From positions 868,001 through 932,000 of the forward strand of contig JACZZP010000002.1 of NCBI GenBank assembly GCA_015183035.1: DNA of 64,000 nucleotides. Reading direction: 5' to 3'. Positions 23,691-36,600 of this stretch are shown one piece after another; position 1 is the stretch's first letter, and each line of letters begins with the position of its first letter. This stretch comes from Meloidogyne chitwoodi. Its lineage: Eukaryota > Nematoda > Chromadorea > Rhabditida > Meloidogynidae. Under the pieces are notes generated by a model that saw only the letters and a program-made list of their open reading frames with translations, did no database searches and was not told where the DNA came from. The position numbers were made by a program, and so were the translations under genes.

Positions 23691-23871
23691 CATTTTGAAA
23701 TTTTTTAAAAAATAATGAAAAATAATTTGATTTATTTTTTTAGTTGAATGTTTGATTGACCAAATTAAAACTACGTGAAATTTCCTTGTTTTAATAAAAA
23801 GATGTTTTTTAATTATTTATTTTTAATTTTTAATTTTGTTTTTAAAAAACCCTTTTTTTCATTTCAGAAAA

Positions 23872-26800
23872 ATGGATAAAACAGAGTTGAAGCGTTTTGG
23901 TGAAAGGCTTTTCTTTACATTGCATTTAAAAATCAACGACTATTATTCTCTTGATGAATTGATCAGTGATTTTAAGTTTTTTATATTAAATATTTGAAAT
24001 TTACAAATCCTTATTTTTGATTTATATTTATCTAGTTTTTAATTTAAAAAAATTTCCCTTTCGAAATTAAATAGTCCACTAGTCAGGTTCAAACCCATGA
24101 CCCCCGAACCATCTTGTTTTCCGTTTTTTTGGAATTTTCGACTGACAAATAAATTAAAATTAACTTTTTTAAATTTGTGTTTTTTTCGTTTTATTATAAA
24201 AATTAGTTTTAAAGGAGAGACAATGGTTTTAATCCTGATGAGAGGGCCAAAACCCTCGGTTACCCTTCTTTACAAAATCTTTTGGAAACTAGAGAAATGT
24301 TTGATTATGTTAACGTTGTCAAACGTGTAGACGAAAATGGACAGGTTTTTTGTTTAATTAAATTGTCTTATAAAATATTTTTTATTTCGTTAAATTGAAA
24401 TTTCTGAGGTTTTCGTGTATTATAATTAAATTGAATAAACTTTATTTAAAATAATTTTAGAGAATTACACTCTATTCTGGTAGACACATGGACAGCCTAA
24501 ATGCTTTAAAAAGTGGTCAACGTTTAGAAAAGCAAGAAATGGAAAGAAGGTTAATTTTATTAATTTTTTAATTATAATTACTTAAATACTTTAAGACAGA
24601 ACAAAAAACAATTTTGGCAACAAGAATTGAATAAAATGTAATTTTTTTAAATTTCTTATTTAAAAAGTTTTTTTAAAGTCCGCCATCTCCAAATATAATT
24701 CTTAAAGGAAGGGAACCTCTAAAATCAACCCAATGTCAAAAAGCATTTTTGCAACAAATCGAATCTGAAAAAGAAAATTATCCTCAACCATTTGAAAAAA
24801 ATCAAAATGTTAATATTAGTAGAAATCAAGGCCAGCAACCATTTTATTGCCCTCAACAAGTTTGGCCTAGCAGTAACAATTATCTTCGACCGAGAGAAAA
24901 TAAGGTTTCTTTTTTTTTAATTAAAAATAAAGAAATTAAGTAGATGCTACTGAAAAGGGATGGTTTTATTTGCGGATTTAAGAGTACATACATATAGAAA
25001 AAGAGAGAGTCCGCAAAAAAAATCCGCAAAAGTTTGTTCGCAAAAAAAAGCTATCAATTCTTTAGCAGTATCTGTTAATTTTAGACTTTCTAATTTAAAA
25101 AAATTATTATTTATTAATTTTAGCTTCATTCGTATCACCAATCTTCACCCATTTTTTCGTCAAGTACTGCTTCCGAGGAGTTGATTAGGAGATTGGAAAT
25201 TACGAGAGATGAAGAAAAACGAAGACAAAAACAAAATAATTATGTTAATAATATTCAAGAAAATTGTTCAAAAACTTCAAAAAAGGATGTAGCTGCAGCA
25301 ACAAACGTTTATTTTATTATAAATTAGTCAAATTTTAAAAATAATTTTAGATGACATGTAGAAATTGTGTAATAGTTAAACGTGTATTAGCCCGTTTAAT
25401 TGGAAGAATTAATTCGCTTGAAAAGGAAAAACAAAAGAACGATGAGGAGGTTATTTTATTTATTTTTTATAGCAAAAGTTAAAAATTATGGGGAAAGGAC
25501 ATTTTGTCCTTTTCACACTTTTTTGTCCATAACTCAACCGGGAAAAGTCACATCTTGTTATTTTTGAAATTATTAAATTAAGCTAGTCAATCTTAATCTA
25601 ATAATACCAAAAATGACTGAATATAATTTTTCTTGAATGAGTTGTGGATAAAAAAGTGAATGGGACGAGATGTCTGTCTCCCCCATAACTTTTTATTAAT
25701 TTTATTTTAATTTTTTTAAATTTAGATTATTCAAATAAATGATAAAAGTAGCAGCAAAATATCAAATATAGGAACAGTTCCAAATATTTTTGAAGAAAGT
25801 GAAGAAGTTGGTGATTTAATAGATTTATCAAGCACAAGAACAAGTGCCCGACAAATAGAATTAGAGATAGGGGTAATTTTAATTAAAAGATTTTTTAAAT
25901 TTTTTTAATTTAAGCGTAATTCTGCTGTTGATTCGCCAGGTCTGATTTTTTTAAATTAATTAAAAAAAATATTTAATTTTTTATTAATTAAAATTAATTT
26001 TAAAGCTGTCAGAAACGCATTTACTTCATTTTGGAATGAAAGCATTAATATTAATAATGAAGAAATTGAAGAAAATATTAATAATATTGTAAGATTAAAA
26101 ATAATTTTTTATTTTAATATTTTTTAAAATTTAGTCTCAAATTGCTGAAAAATTTTGTAAAGAACAATTGCAGAATAAACAAGCAAAGCGCAAAGCTGCA
26201 CTTCCTGGAAAAGGTAAACAAAAATAAAACTTTAAATCAGAATTTCTGATTTTTAACCAAAATTTAAAAAACAGAATTTATCAAATTCTAGGTTCTTCTG
26301 TTTTTCCTTGGGGTAGAAAATTTTACAAAAAATGTCCATTATGTTCTAGCAGACAAACTTTAGAACATGTTATGTTAATACAACATGAATCAATAGAAGA
26401 AAGTAATGAAGAAATTGATGAAGCAGAAGATGAAGAAAAATCAGAAGAAGAAAATGAGGAAGATTTTATTGATGAAAATTCTGATTTAAATCTAGAGGGG
26501 CAAATAGAAGAGAATTCAACTTTTGAACAAGAGGAAAATGAACATTGGGATAATATTGTTGAAGAAAGTGATTTAATAATTAATGGAGGAAATGAAAGAA
26601 GGGAAAATGATGTGGAAGAGGATAATGACGTTATTTCATTTAGTGGTGAGTGATTTAAATTTTGAAATTTTTTGACATTTTGAAATTTTAAAAAAATTCA
26701 GATTCATCAAACACTGAGGATGAGGAAAACAAATCAAATTGTTCAAATGAAGGATCTGAAATAATTCAAAATTCAACAGATCCCTCATATTGTAATATTT

Positions 26801-27190
26801 GCAATCAGCAATTTAGCTCTCCTAGAGGGTTAAGTATTCACAAAGGAAAAAGCAAGATGCATCGAGATCTTTGTAAAAAATTTGTATTTTTTAGTTTTTT
26901 GAAATTTTAAAAAATTTTTGACATTGTGAAATTTAAACATTTTTTAATTTTTTCATTTAGTGTTAACAGCACATGGAATGGCTTCATTAGTGGTATCTAA
27001 CAGCAACACTAATAATTCCAATTTATTTAAATGCAATTCCCCCGGCTGCAATTCAACTTTTGAATCATCCGACCAACTTAAAAGGCATCAACTGCGTTTA
27101 CACAAAACAAGGGATTTTATTTGTCACTGTGGGAAAAGATATGTTAAAGAGGGTGGATTGAGAAAGCATAAAATTGAAAAAAATCATTAA
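23872..27190 (+). CDS. C2H2 zinc-finger protein with LOTUS/OST-HTH-like N-terminus
   Basis: The start at 23872 lies five bases after TTTCAG, a good trans-splice acceptor. Exon 1 (MDKTELKRFGERLFF...YSLDELISDFK) joins at about 24214 to RDNGFNPDERAKTLGYPSLQ and NLLETREMFDYVNVV, then at about 24461 to RITLYSGRHM. The pattern fits a LOTUS (OST-HTH) winged helix seen in germ-granule RNA regulators. Middle exons are Gln/Asn-rich, with a CRNC pair and a coiled coil (LARLIGRINSLEKEKQK). A very acidic stretch follows (26372-26650). The end has a CxxC knuckle (KKCPLCSSRQ) and three C2H2 fingers: YCNICNQQFSSPRGLSIHKG, CNSPGCNSTFESSDQLKRHQ and HCGKRYVKEGGLRKHK. The stop is at 27188-27190. The zinc fingers are certain; the LOTUS call is moderate. 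No ortholog is recognised. Confidence 0.75.
25489..25685. mobile_element. Intronic MITE with degenerate TIRs, flanked by TA
   Basis: The left end TGGGGAAAGGACATTTTGTC and the right end CTCGTCCCATTCAC's complement region (GACGAGATGTCTGTCTCCCCCA) form imperfect inverted repeats. These continue inward to TTTTTTGTCCATAACTCAA against TTGAATGAGTTGTGGATAA. TA dinucleotides flank both ends, as for Tc1/mariner-type elements. It lies in an intron of the zinc-finger gene. Confidence 0.65.
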
Positions 27191-27711
27191 AAAATTTAAC
27201 TCACTTTTATTATAATATTATACATTTGTCACATTTAATTATTTTAGAGCCCTTTTTTTACTTTTATTTTAAAAATATAGTTCTCATTTTTGATTTTGTT
27301 TTAATTAATTAATCTGCCAGCAAAGGATTAAAATTAGAGATAAAAATTAGATTTTTGTTAATATTAAATAATTACATTCTAATCATCATCAATTTTTCTA
27401 AAAATAAGCAAAATTTTATTTAATGCCGAAAAAAAATTTTGCGGCATACGGTTTTACAGATAAAACATCGAGTTTGGATTTTATATCGGAAAATATTTTT
27501 TAAAAGAACAATATTTGTTTTTTTTTAATTTTATTTGAACATATAATTCTAATTGTTATTATTTTATTTATTTATTAAAAATAAATTAGAACAACTGTTC
27601 CTTCTTTCTCTTTTATCAACTATTAATAAAGCCAAATGTTTATTATTTCTTTTATCTAATATTTAATCATTAAAAACATTTTTGTATTTAATTTAGATTA
27701 ATTTAATTAAA
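27191..27711. other. Intergenic, with copy 2 of the 45-bp repeat
   Basis: Zinc-finger gene 3' flank and upstream region of the small secreted gene. A+T-rich; apart from the 45-bp repeat at 27446-27490, nothing was recognised. Confidence 0.5.
27446..27490. repeat. Dispersed 45-bp repeat, copy 2
   Basis: ATACGGTTTTACAGATAAAA...GTTTGGATTTTATATCGGA, in the same orientation as the copy at 23146-23190. It is preceded by a small GCCG/CGGC inverted pair around an A8T4 run (27425-27445). Confidence 0.75.
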
Positions 27712-28150
27712 ATGTATTTAAATTCCTTTTTGATTATTATTGGCGCTTTTTTAATTCAAAACTTTGGTAAAGGATAAATTAATTAATTTTATTAATTTTA
27801 AATATTTAAATAGAATATTCTTTGGCTAGGACAGCAGGGAAAACATCAAAAGTATCAAAAGATGTAATTGACGAAGAACAGGCTAAACAACAAATTTGTC
27901 AGGCTAACCTACTTTTTTCATTATGTATTTCACAAGCATATTCTCAATGTGCTTGGTGTAATGATGGGGTTAGTTATGAATAAATATATTAAAATTTTAT
28001 TTAGAGTTTAAAAATACATATATATCTAAAATTATTAAGTTTATAATTAAATAATTAAAAAAATAATTCTTTCAGAAATTCAAAGGGAATTTCCGTTGTG
28101 ATACAAAATCATCACATAAAGGAAAATGCAAGGATTTGATAATAAAGTAA
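27712..28150 (+). CDS. Small secreted cysteine-containing protein (PSI-like pattern)
   Basis: Three exons: 27712-about 27768 (signal peptide MYLNSFLIIIGAFLIQNF), about 27813-27968 and about 28079-28150, with the TAA stop at 28148. After the signal, a short basic/acidic stretch leads to a compact Cys region: QICQANLLFSLC, SQCAWCND, FRCDTKS, GKCKDLI. The CAWC plus spaced Cys pattern recalls a PSI (plexin-semaphorin-integrin) fold of about 50 residues. The total is about 93 residues. The third splice uses GTTAGT and TTTCAG. The function is not recognised. Confidence 0.65.
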
Positions 28151-28870
28151 ATGAAATGTGATGGATTTTTTAAAGAAAGTAAAAATTTTAAAATGCATGA
28201 AAAATATTATTAATTAATTTAATTACACAAAAACAATAACTGAGTTTATTCTAATTATATATTATTAAATCAATTTTATATCAAATGAAATTGCATTTGG
28301 TCATAATGGACATTTTAGGTTTAACAGATAAATTTAGGTCTAGATTTTGTTTTTAAAGACAATAAAATTTTTGTTATTTGCTTTATATTAAGTTTAGTCA
28401 AATGGCTTTTAAAATCACCGAATAGTTTTAGGTTAAATTTAAGTAAAGATTGTAAAACTACCAAAAATCAGTGATAAAATTGTTCTAAATTAATAGACTT
28501 TTCGAGTGGTCTTCTTTTATACATTATTTTTTATTTTTGTTTAAAGATATGGAGTTTTAATGCCATATAAATATAATAATAGTTATGATAAAGATTTTGA
28601 GTGTTCTATCATAGCAGCATAACATAATGATTTTAGAAAATATTCGAGTAGTTATTTTGCTCAACAGATTTTTTCTATGATCTTATTCAATCCAAACAAT
28701 TTTTAAGATATAAAGGATTAAACACTAGGAACATAATTATGGAAATTAACATTATTCGTTGACCTTTGGTTAAGTAAAACTCCTAAAAAGATTTTTTCAA
28801 TAAACCTGCCAGCTATGATAGAATAATTCTGACAAAATAAACAAAAAATTTAAACTGAAAAATTAAAATA
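28151..28870. other. Convergent intergenic region
   Basis: 720 bases between the 3' ends of the small secreted gene and ceh-32. No reading frame with coding features, RNA gene or repeat was seen. Confidence 0.5.
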
Positions 28871-30664
28871 TCAAAGCGAAGAGGCCAAAAGTTTTGCTAC
28901 AGAATGGTTAGTAGTTTGCTGCTCTTCACTTGAACAGCAACTTGAAGAATCTTGAAGAGTCATCACCATTGTATTTTTTCTGGATGATTTCCCTGTTAGA
29001 GAGAGACCGGCAGGTAACATCTTTTTACTCATTCTATAAAGATAATATTTTTTAAATAATTATTTAGCCAAAATCCCATGAAAATCATTGCCGATGAAGG
29101 GAAAAGCTTGTATTTATTCCTTATAGAGATCCCTTATATTTTTTAAATTGAATGCCACGCCCTTTTTGCTTTTTGCATTAAAATTCTGATTTGGCCCAAG
29201 AAACTAAAAATGGGCACGACACATTAAACATAAAGACCAACCTATGTTTATGTGTAGCAGCCCTGTCCCGTTGACGTCTATTTTTGAACCAATTACCAAC
29301 TAAAAATATGAATTAAATGTTTAATGAAAAAGAATTTTTTAAATGAATTGTTTAAAAATATTTAAAATAATTTTCTTAGCTTCAAAAAATTAATAAAATC
29401 TAAAATAACCTTGCATTGGCGTTAACCCTGTTTCATCGGCAAGAATCTTTTTCTTTGCGGGATTTGGGTAAGGATCTTCTAAGTAAAATTCTCTCAGTTT
29501 TGATCTCTAAAGAAAATAAATTTTTTAAATTAGATAAAATATTTTAACTGTTTTTTCTTTAAAGCAATGAGTTTTCTGTTCTCCATCCCAAATTGTTGGC
29601 GGACAAGGAAATTTTTTTCGTACACGATATTTGTCTACAGGACCAAGTTCCCTAAAGATATTTAAATAAATTATTGTTAAAGACTCGATTTTATTTTATT
29701 TAAAAAATTTTTTTTACCTGCCACGAATTTTTTCAGCTTCTTGATAGTGTGCATCCTGCCACATTTGTTGGAGTTTTTGATGACAATTTTGTGAAAATGT
29801 ATTATTTTCAATTATATTATAAAGTTCTTTGAAGTTTCCCTTAAAGTATTTGAATTAATTAAAATATTCATAAAAGTTATTATGATAATAAATATTTAAT
29901 TTAATGGGATGTATTTCTAACAAACTAATTTTAAATGTAATACAAACTACTATAATTATTATATTTAGGATTAATAATTTTTTAAATTCCAAATAGCCAA
30001 ACGTATCCTATGGTTGAATAACTTAAATATTAGAGCTTTACAGTAAGCTAAAGTTACCGTAAACCGTAAGAACTAACTTCAATTTAAAATATTTTTAATT
30101 TTTTATCCTTAATAAATAATTGTTTATAAAAACAAACATTATGATAACATATTAAAGCTTTAGCTTTAAGTACAGATTCAGTTAAACTAATTCTCATTAG
30201 AATAGGACGAGGCAATGAAATCAACAAACGACTTAATTGATCAACATTATTGTCTTCTTCAAATTTGTCACATGTCTTTAAAAGCTGAGAAAAAAAATTA
30301 TTAAAAAAAAATTTTTTGTTGAAAAGAATAAAATTTTAAATAAATTAATTTTTAAAAATATTTTTATACAGAAAAATTATTAATAAAATTTTTAATATTT
30401 TTTTAAATAATAAATTAATAAAACCTTTTCAATTACATCAGATCTAATCCCACAAAAAGCAGCTGCAGCTACAGCTGCAGCTGCTGCCATTGAAAATGCA
30501 GGAAATATGGATTCCTTTGGAAAAAGTGTACTTTCACTTGTTCCTGGTTGAAGATGTTGTTCATTTAATGATATAGTTGTTGTTGTTGATAGTGTATCAA
30601 CTATTTCAGTTTTTTCACACTCATTTAAATCTTTAGAATTATTTGAGGAAGGTGAAGAAGACAT
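28871..30664 (-). CDS. ceh-32: SIX3/6-class homeobox transcription factor (CEH-32)
   Basis: DNA-binding regulator of anterior/head development. The start is at 30664 ([20 protein letters not shown]), with an alanine run ([12 protein letters not shown]) in exon 1. The SIX domain is split: [20 protein letters not shown] and later KALICYHN, then [20 protein letters not shown] and [20 protein letters not shown]. The homeodomain carries [38 protein letters not shown] and [20 protein letters not shown]. The EQKTHCFKE and [19 protein letters not shown] strings point to the SIX3/6 class rather than SIX1/2 or SIX4/5. The last short exon ([18 protein letters not shown]... to LLASSL) ends at 28871. Introns are about 50 to 200 bases. 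A large gene-poor stretch lies upstream, as expected for a developmental regulator. Confidence 0.93.
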
Positions 30665-33600
30665 AATTTAAATAATATCCAAATTAAAATTAATAATCTT
30701 GAATAAAATTGTAAATGAATATAGGTAAAAATAAAAATGTTAAAATTATTAGATATTTTTAAAGTTTATTTAGAAAATTTTTACATTAATTAAAAATTAA
30801 AAAATATTGACAAGCTCAGTTTAATTGCATATATTGAATCATTGAATCTATCAAAAACCAGATTCTAACATAAGAGGTGTCAGATTAATGCATAAAATAA
30901 TCATTGCTAGTCAACCAATAGAAAACAATAACACTACCAACTTAACCAAAAGAAACATTAATAAAAGAGAAAAATAATAAATAATATTAAAAGAAAAGAA
31001 ATAATTTAAAATACAATTTTATTTTTACAATAAAATAATTACACATTTTTATATTTAATTTATTTATTAAAATTTTAATATTTTAATAAGAATTTTAAAT
31101 AAAGAAATTAAATAAATTTATAGTTTATTTACTAATAAATAAAAACAAAAACATTCGGAAAATTAGGGGTCAGCTTGATGTCATTTTACGTCTTTATGAT
31201 TGATTAAAATAAGTTTTTAAATTAAATAAAAATTAAAATATTTAATTAATAATAAATTAGTAATAATAAATAAATAATATATACTGTTATAGATATATTA
31301 TTAATATATATACATTTTTAAAAGAAAAAGGCGGAGCTTTGGAAACGCAGCCAATGTAGCGCTGGTTTTTTAAAATTATAATTACATATATTAATTTTAA
31401 ACAATAAATTGTTAAAATAATATTTAAAAGTTTTAAATTAGAGAAATTAATTTTTAAAAATATAACCAAAAATTTAAAAAAAAAATAAATACTTTTCAAT
31501 TTATTTAATTTATTATAAATTAAAAATAAAATTAAAATATATTTTAATTTTATTTAATTTTTACTGTCTTACACATTAACAAATTAAAATAACTAAATAT
31601 TCTTTATTTTCTTATAAAACAAAATGTCATTTAGTCTCACCAATTTTCTTCTTAAAATTTTTTATCCCTTCAATCTAATTTCACACAAATACTACTATAT
31701 AAATACATCAAAGTCAACAAATTTGTCAAACAAATTTCTTAATTTTTATGGCCATCAATTTGATGACATTGTTGTGTTAACAACACTTAAATTTCACAGG
31801 TCGTTTTTCTTTTTTTTTTAAAAAAAGAAAAATTTTTATTTGAAACATTAAGGCAACTTTTTGGACAAACCTTTATTTATTTATAATATATAAATTTTCA
31901 TCAATTTGTGCATCTCCCTTTCAGTCCTTTCTTCTATTTCTCCCAAAAACTGGCGCTATTTACTCGTTTTGTTTCATTGCCTATTAGCCATTCACCCAAT
32001 AAACATCGAGTCCATTAACAAAAATAATATTTGTTAGTCTTTTCACGCCTCCATTTCTTCTTCTTTTTCTCCTGTTTCTAAGTAGCGCCATCCCTTGGGC
32101 GCGATTACATTTTTACATTTACCAGTTACACATTTACACCATCATAATATTATAAAATGTGCAACATACACAATTCTTCTAATAGTAACGAGATGATGAT
32201 TATATTCTTTTTTTCAATAATGATGACAGTAGGGAGAGTGCGGGAAAATTAAAAATAAATAAAATAAAAAAAAGAATGGCGCAATGTCAAGTAATGATGC
32301 ACCTTAAAAATATATAAATATATAACCGCCACAACCAAATTAAAAGTGGGAAAATTGAAAAAAAAATAATAATAAGAAGAACAATATTTTAAGGGGCGAA
32401 AATTATTTAATAAAGTCAAAAGATTTAGCCAAAAAGGTTTTGAAGGCCAAAAGCAATGAGAAAATTGTAAGGTAAAAAGGAATTTTTGGAGATGAATAAA
32501 AATAAGTATTTATTTATTAAAAAGGTTATGAGAACAATTAGAGAGGTCATAAAAACATTTAAGAAATTAAAGTTATTAACATTTTTGAATTTTATGATAA
32601 TTTAGTTAAGGAATATATTTATTCTTTTGTTTTTTAGTTAAAGGATTGGAGATATAATAGAGGAGAGAACAACACCTTTTTTTGTTCCTTCCCTTTTCCT
32701 TATGATTTAAATATAAAAACAGTATTTATTTATTTATATTATAATTTATAAGATATATATTTCCATGTCATTTTAAATTGCCGTATAGTTAACAATAAAA
32801 TTCGTTAAATAAAGAAAAATATTTAAAATGAAATTACACCTAAATATGTATATATAAAAGAAATAAATATCTGATGAACTAATGTGTAAATATAAAAAAA
32901 GAATCTTTTTTTTTTAGAAAAAGGAAGTAAAGTATCTGTGGCTGTTCAATGCCTGTTAATGTCGTAATAAAGCAGTCGGAGGTTTTTCGATAAAAGAAAA
33001 AAATGAATGAGAAGAGAAGTGTCCCTTTATATATTAAAATAGCTTTAAATTAATTATATTTATTTAGAATGTAATGTATTTATTAAGAAAATAAAGTGAT
33101 ATTAATTTATTGGTTAAATAAATTACTAAAATATAGGAATTATTATGTAAAATTTAAAGGTAAGGGTTGGTCTAACACAATAATTTTTTGTCAACTTTCT
33201 CAAGATATGGGCCTAGAATTTTTTATTATTTAGTTGTTTGATAAATATTTTTTTTGAAAACTAAGAGAAATTAAGCTTGGCATTTAATATAGAATTAACT
33301 ATTAAATTTACTTAAATTTATTGATTTTTTTGAATTTAAATTTCTAATAAAAGAAAAAATAAATTTATATAATTATAATATTAATTGAGAAATCTTTAAA
33401 AATAAATAAAAAGGATTTAATATTTTGTATATAATAATAAATATATATTAAAGCTTACACAAACATTGGCGCAAAAAGTTGAGAGATATAAAGGAGGCTT
33501 TTTCTTTTTTATTTCAATTGTTTAGATAGATTGGATTACAAGTTGTTGGTAGTGTTTTTATTTATTTATAAAATATTTTAAAAATAAAAATGATCAATCA

Positions 33601-36600
33601 GAAAAGAAAAAGTTAAGTGAGTAGAAATAAAAGAAGAATTGAATAATATTTTAATAAATATTTTAAATTTAATAATAAAACAAAATTAAAATAAATATAT
33701 TTTAAAAAGGTTGTAATTTCTTTTTTAAAAAAATCAAATCCCTCAATGAAAAAATAAATTAATAAAATTTTATAAATAAATAACAATTAAAAGAAGTGAC
33801 AATTGATCTCCAAATCAAATAAATTTATTATTTTCTTTGCGGGAAAAGGAAAAGCCGGAAATGGGTAAAAGAAAAGCTACATAGATAATCTTTTTCGTAT
33901 TAAAAATGTAAAATATATTTATATAAAATAGCAACTATTTTTAATATAATATTTGTTCAAGTTATTACAAATATTTTATTTTATTTAATATATCGAGTAA
34001 TTTTAATAAATTATTTTATTTTTTTAAGATAAATTTTAGAAAAGTTATAAAATAATTCAAATCCACTAAAAATTTAATTAATAAGCTTTTTTAAATTAAT
34101 TTATTATAAAATTAACACATTATTTAATAAAATATATTTGGGAAAATTAAATAGAGAAAAATTTTATTATTTTTTAAAATGAAATAATATTGAAAGGTAA
34201 AAATGAATGGATATTTATTATAAATATATAGATATTTAAAATAAATGCCCTGATTTTCATGAACAATAGATGAAAAAATAAATAATAATAAAGGTATAAA
34301 AATGTTAGAAAACAAAGTAATAAATAAATATAAAATATTTAAAATTATTTTAATTTAAAAATAATTTATAGTTCTATTAATATTTATTTATATATTTAAT
34401 TTAATCACCCGAATATACCTGAATTTTGTTCATTAAAATTTAACAAAATGAAAACCCGATTTTTTAAAATTTATTATTTAATAAATTGTAATAAGATTAT
34501 ATCAATAAAAGTTTTAGTGCTCCTAAAAAATTTTTTAAATATTATTTAAATTTTAATAAAATAATAAAAAATTATTTATATTTAATAAAAGAATTTGTGA
34601 AAATAAAAAGAAGTAGGTATTTACTAAATAATATAAATGTATCTTTTATTTTACTTTACCACTACCCCAATATCGTATATATAATATATTCTATGTCTGT
34701 TGGCTCAATGTCATTGTCTACAATTAAAATAAAATATATACTCTCTTTTTCCTATTTATTTATTTACAATTTAAGTATAATTTATATTAAAATTAGTTAC
34801 GCCCATTTAATTAATTTATTTTATTTTAAAATAAATATTTTATCTTTTTTTATTTTTTAAATTTGTCAATTATTTAATTAATTAATATTTTTTATTAATA
34901 AATATGTGTCATGAATAAAATATAAATAAATGATAAAGTTTTATTTGAGAAAAGACCAACAATAATAATAATCTTGGGAAAGGTTAAATTTAATCAAGTG
35001 TAAAAAGGTTGAGAAAAAATAAAAAAATAAATTTCTTATATTATTTTAATTTTTATCCCATCACTAATATATTTTAAAATACCAATTATTTTGGTCTAAA
35101 ATTACTGTAAGATCATATTTAATTTTTAACTTTAATTTCCTTGCTTAGAGGGTTTGATTTAAAAATTTAATAAATAACTGTTATATAAGAAGTATTTATT
35201 AATTATATTTATTTTTATTTTTTGTTTGTTTTCTCCTTTAAGCCAAAATATTCTTTCCTTTTTTTCCTATCCAGCTTAGAATTGTCTAAACTTTTCTTTT
35301 TTTTTATTTTTTTAAATTTGTGTTTTTGTTGTTTGTTTGTTTAATTATCGCCATACAAATTTCCCCTAAGACAATAATTCTTTTTTTTTCTTACTTTAAT
35401 AGCCCAAGGCCAAATAAATAAATAAATAAATATGTTGAAAATAAGTAAAGCAATTTGTTGCGTGTCAATTGCTTAAAAAAATTTATTAGGAAAATTATTT
35501 TATTTTGCCCCCAAACACACACATTTATTAAAAATGGCAAAATATTATAGTAATTACAAATAAATTATTTATGTAAAAATATTTCAATAATAAGCTCCCT
35601 TTTTTAATTTTATTTAAATTAAAAAAAAAATTAAAAGATTAATTACTGTAAAAGAACAAATCCATTTTAACACCTTGTAATTCTTTTCTCTCTTTATTTA
35701 AAATTCCTTTAATATTTATATATCCATCTGCTATAAATATAATAATTGGTTCTATTTGTCAATTGCCAGGTTCATCTTCGTTTCTTCTTTTTTTTATACG
35801 GATGCGCCCAATTGAAAAAAATAAATAAATAAATGGAAGTGTCGGCTAAAAATTAATAACAAAATGTCTTCTTTCAATATCTCTCTTGGTATTCTTCCCT
35901 CATAAATATGCTTGTCCTCAACTTGAAGTATTTATTGTGTTTTTATAGTTTTGTCGGCTCTAGTCTCTTTAGTTAATGATAGAAAAGTTTTTCTTCTTTT
36001 TTTTCAATTTCATTCGGCAAAAATATATATTTTTTATTTTTAATATACTTTCTTCTTTTTATTGTTCTTTTTTTCTTTATTGCCATCTTTGTCAGTCATT
36101 TAAAAGAAGTAAAATTAGTACAAATCCAACTAGAGAGTGTGAGGACACGCAAATTGACAATAATAAAAATAACAAAAGAAAATACAAAAAAAATTAAAGG
36201 TAAAAGAACATTGAAAATGATGAATGGCACGAGTGGTAAAAAAATTGAGGAAAATGCCGATAGATTGAAAAAAAGAATGTTTTTGATTGTTGCACTAAAG
36301 TTGCCCTTCATTCTCTTTTTCTCTTCTCTTCTTTTTTTGTTAAATTTATTTATATATTTTATTTTTGTATATATTAATTCTTTTTTGCTTCAATGATTTT
36401 GATTGACAGTCAATAAAAATAAAATTTATTGTCTATAATAAAACAATTATTGTTAATAATAAAAAGTGAAGAAAAGTGTAATGATTATGTTCTTCATTAT
36501 TTATTTATTTATTTTATTGTTTTTATTAGTGACCGGTGCCGGACCGGATCCGGCCGGATTTTTCGGGAGTCCGGGTCCCAAATCCAGGTTTTTTTTCGCA

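Noticed and set aside
24960..25184. Open frames on both strands within the zinc-finger gene
   Set aside because: They cover introns and out-of-phase parts of real exons; the spliced reading of the zinc-finger gene explains the region.
31287..36396. Several open frames of 60-87 codons in the gene-poor region
   Set aside because: Their residues follow base composition (Ile, Phe, Lys, Tyr, Asn) and they lack domains, codon bias and splice context.
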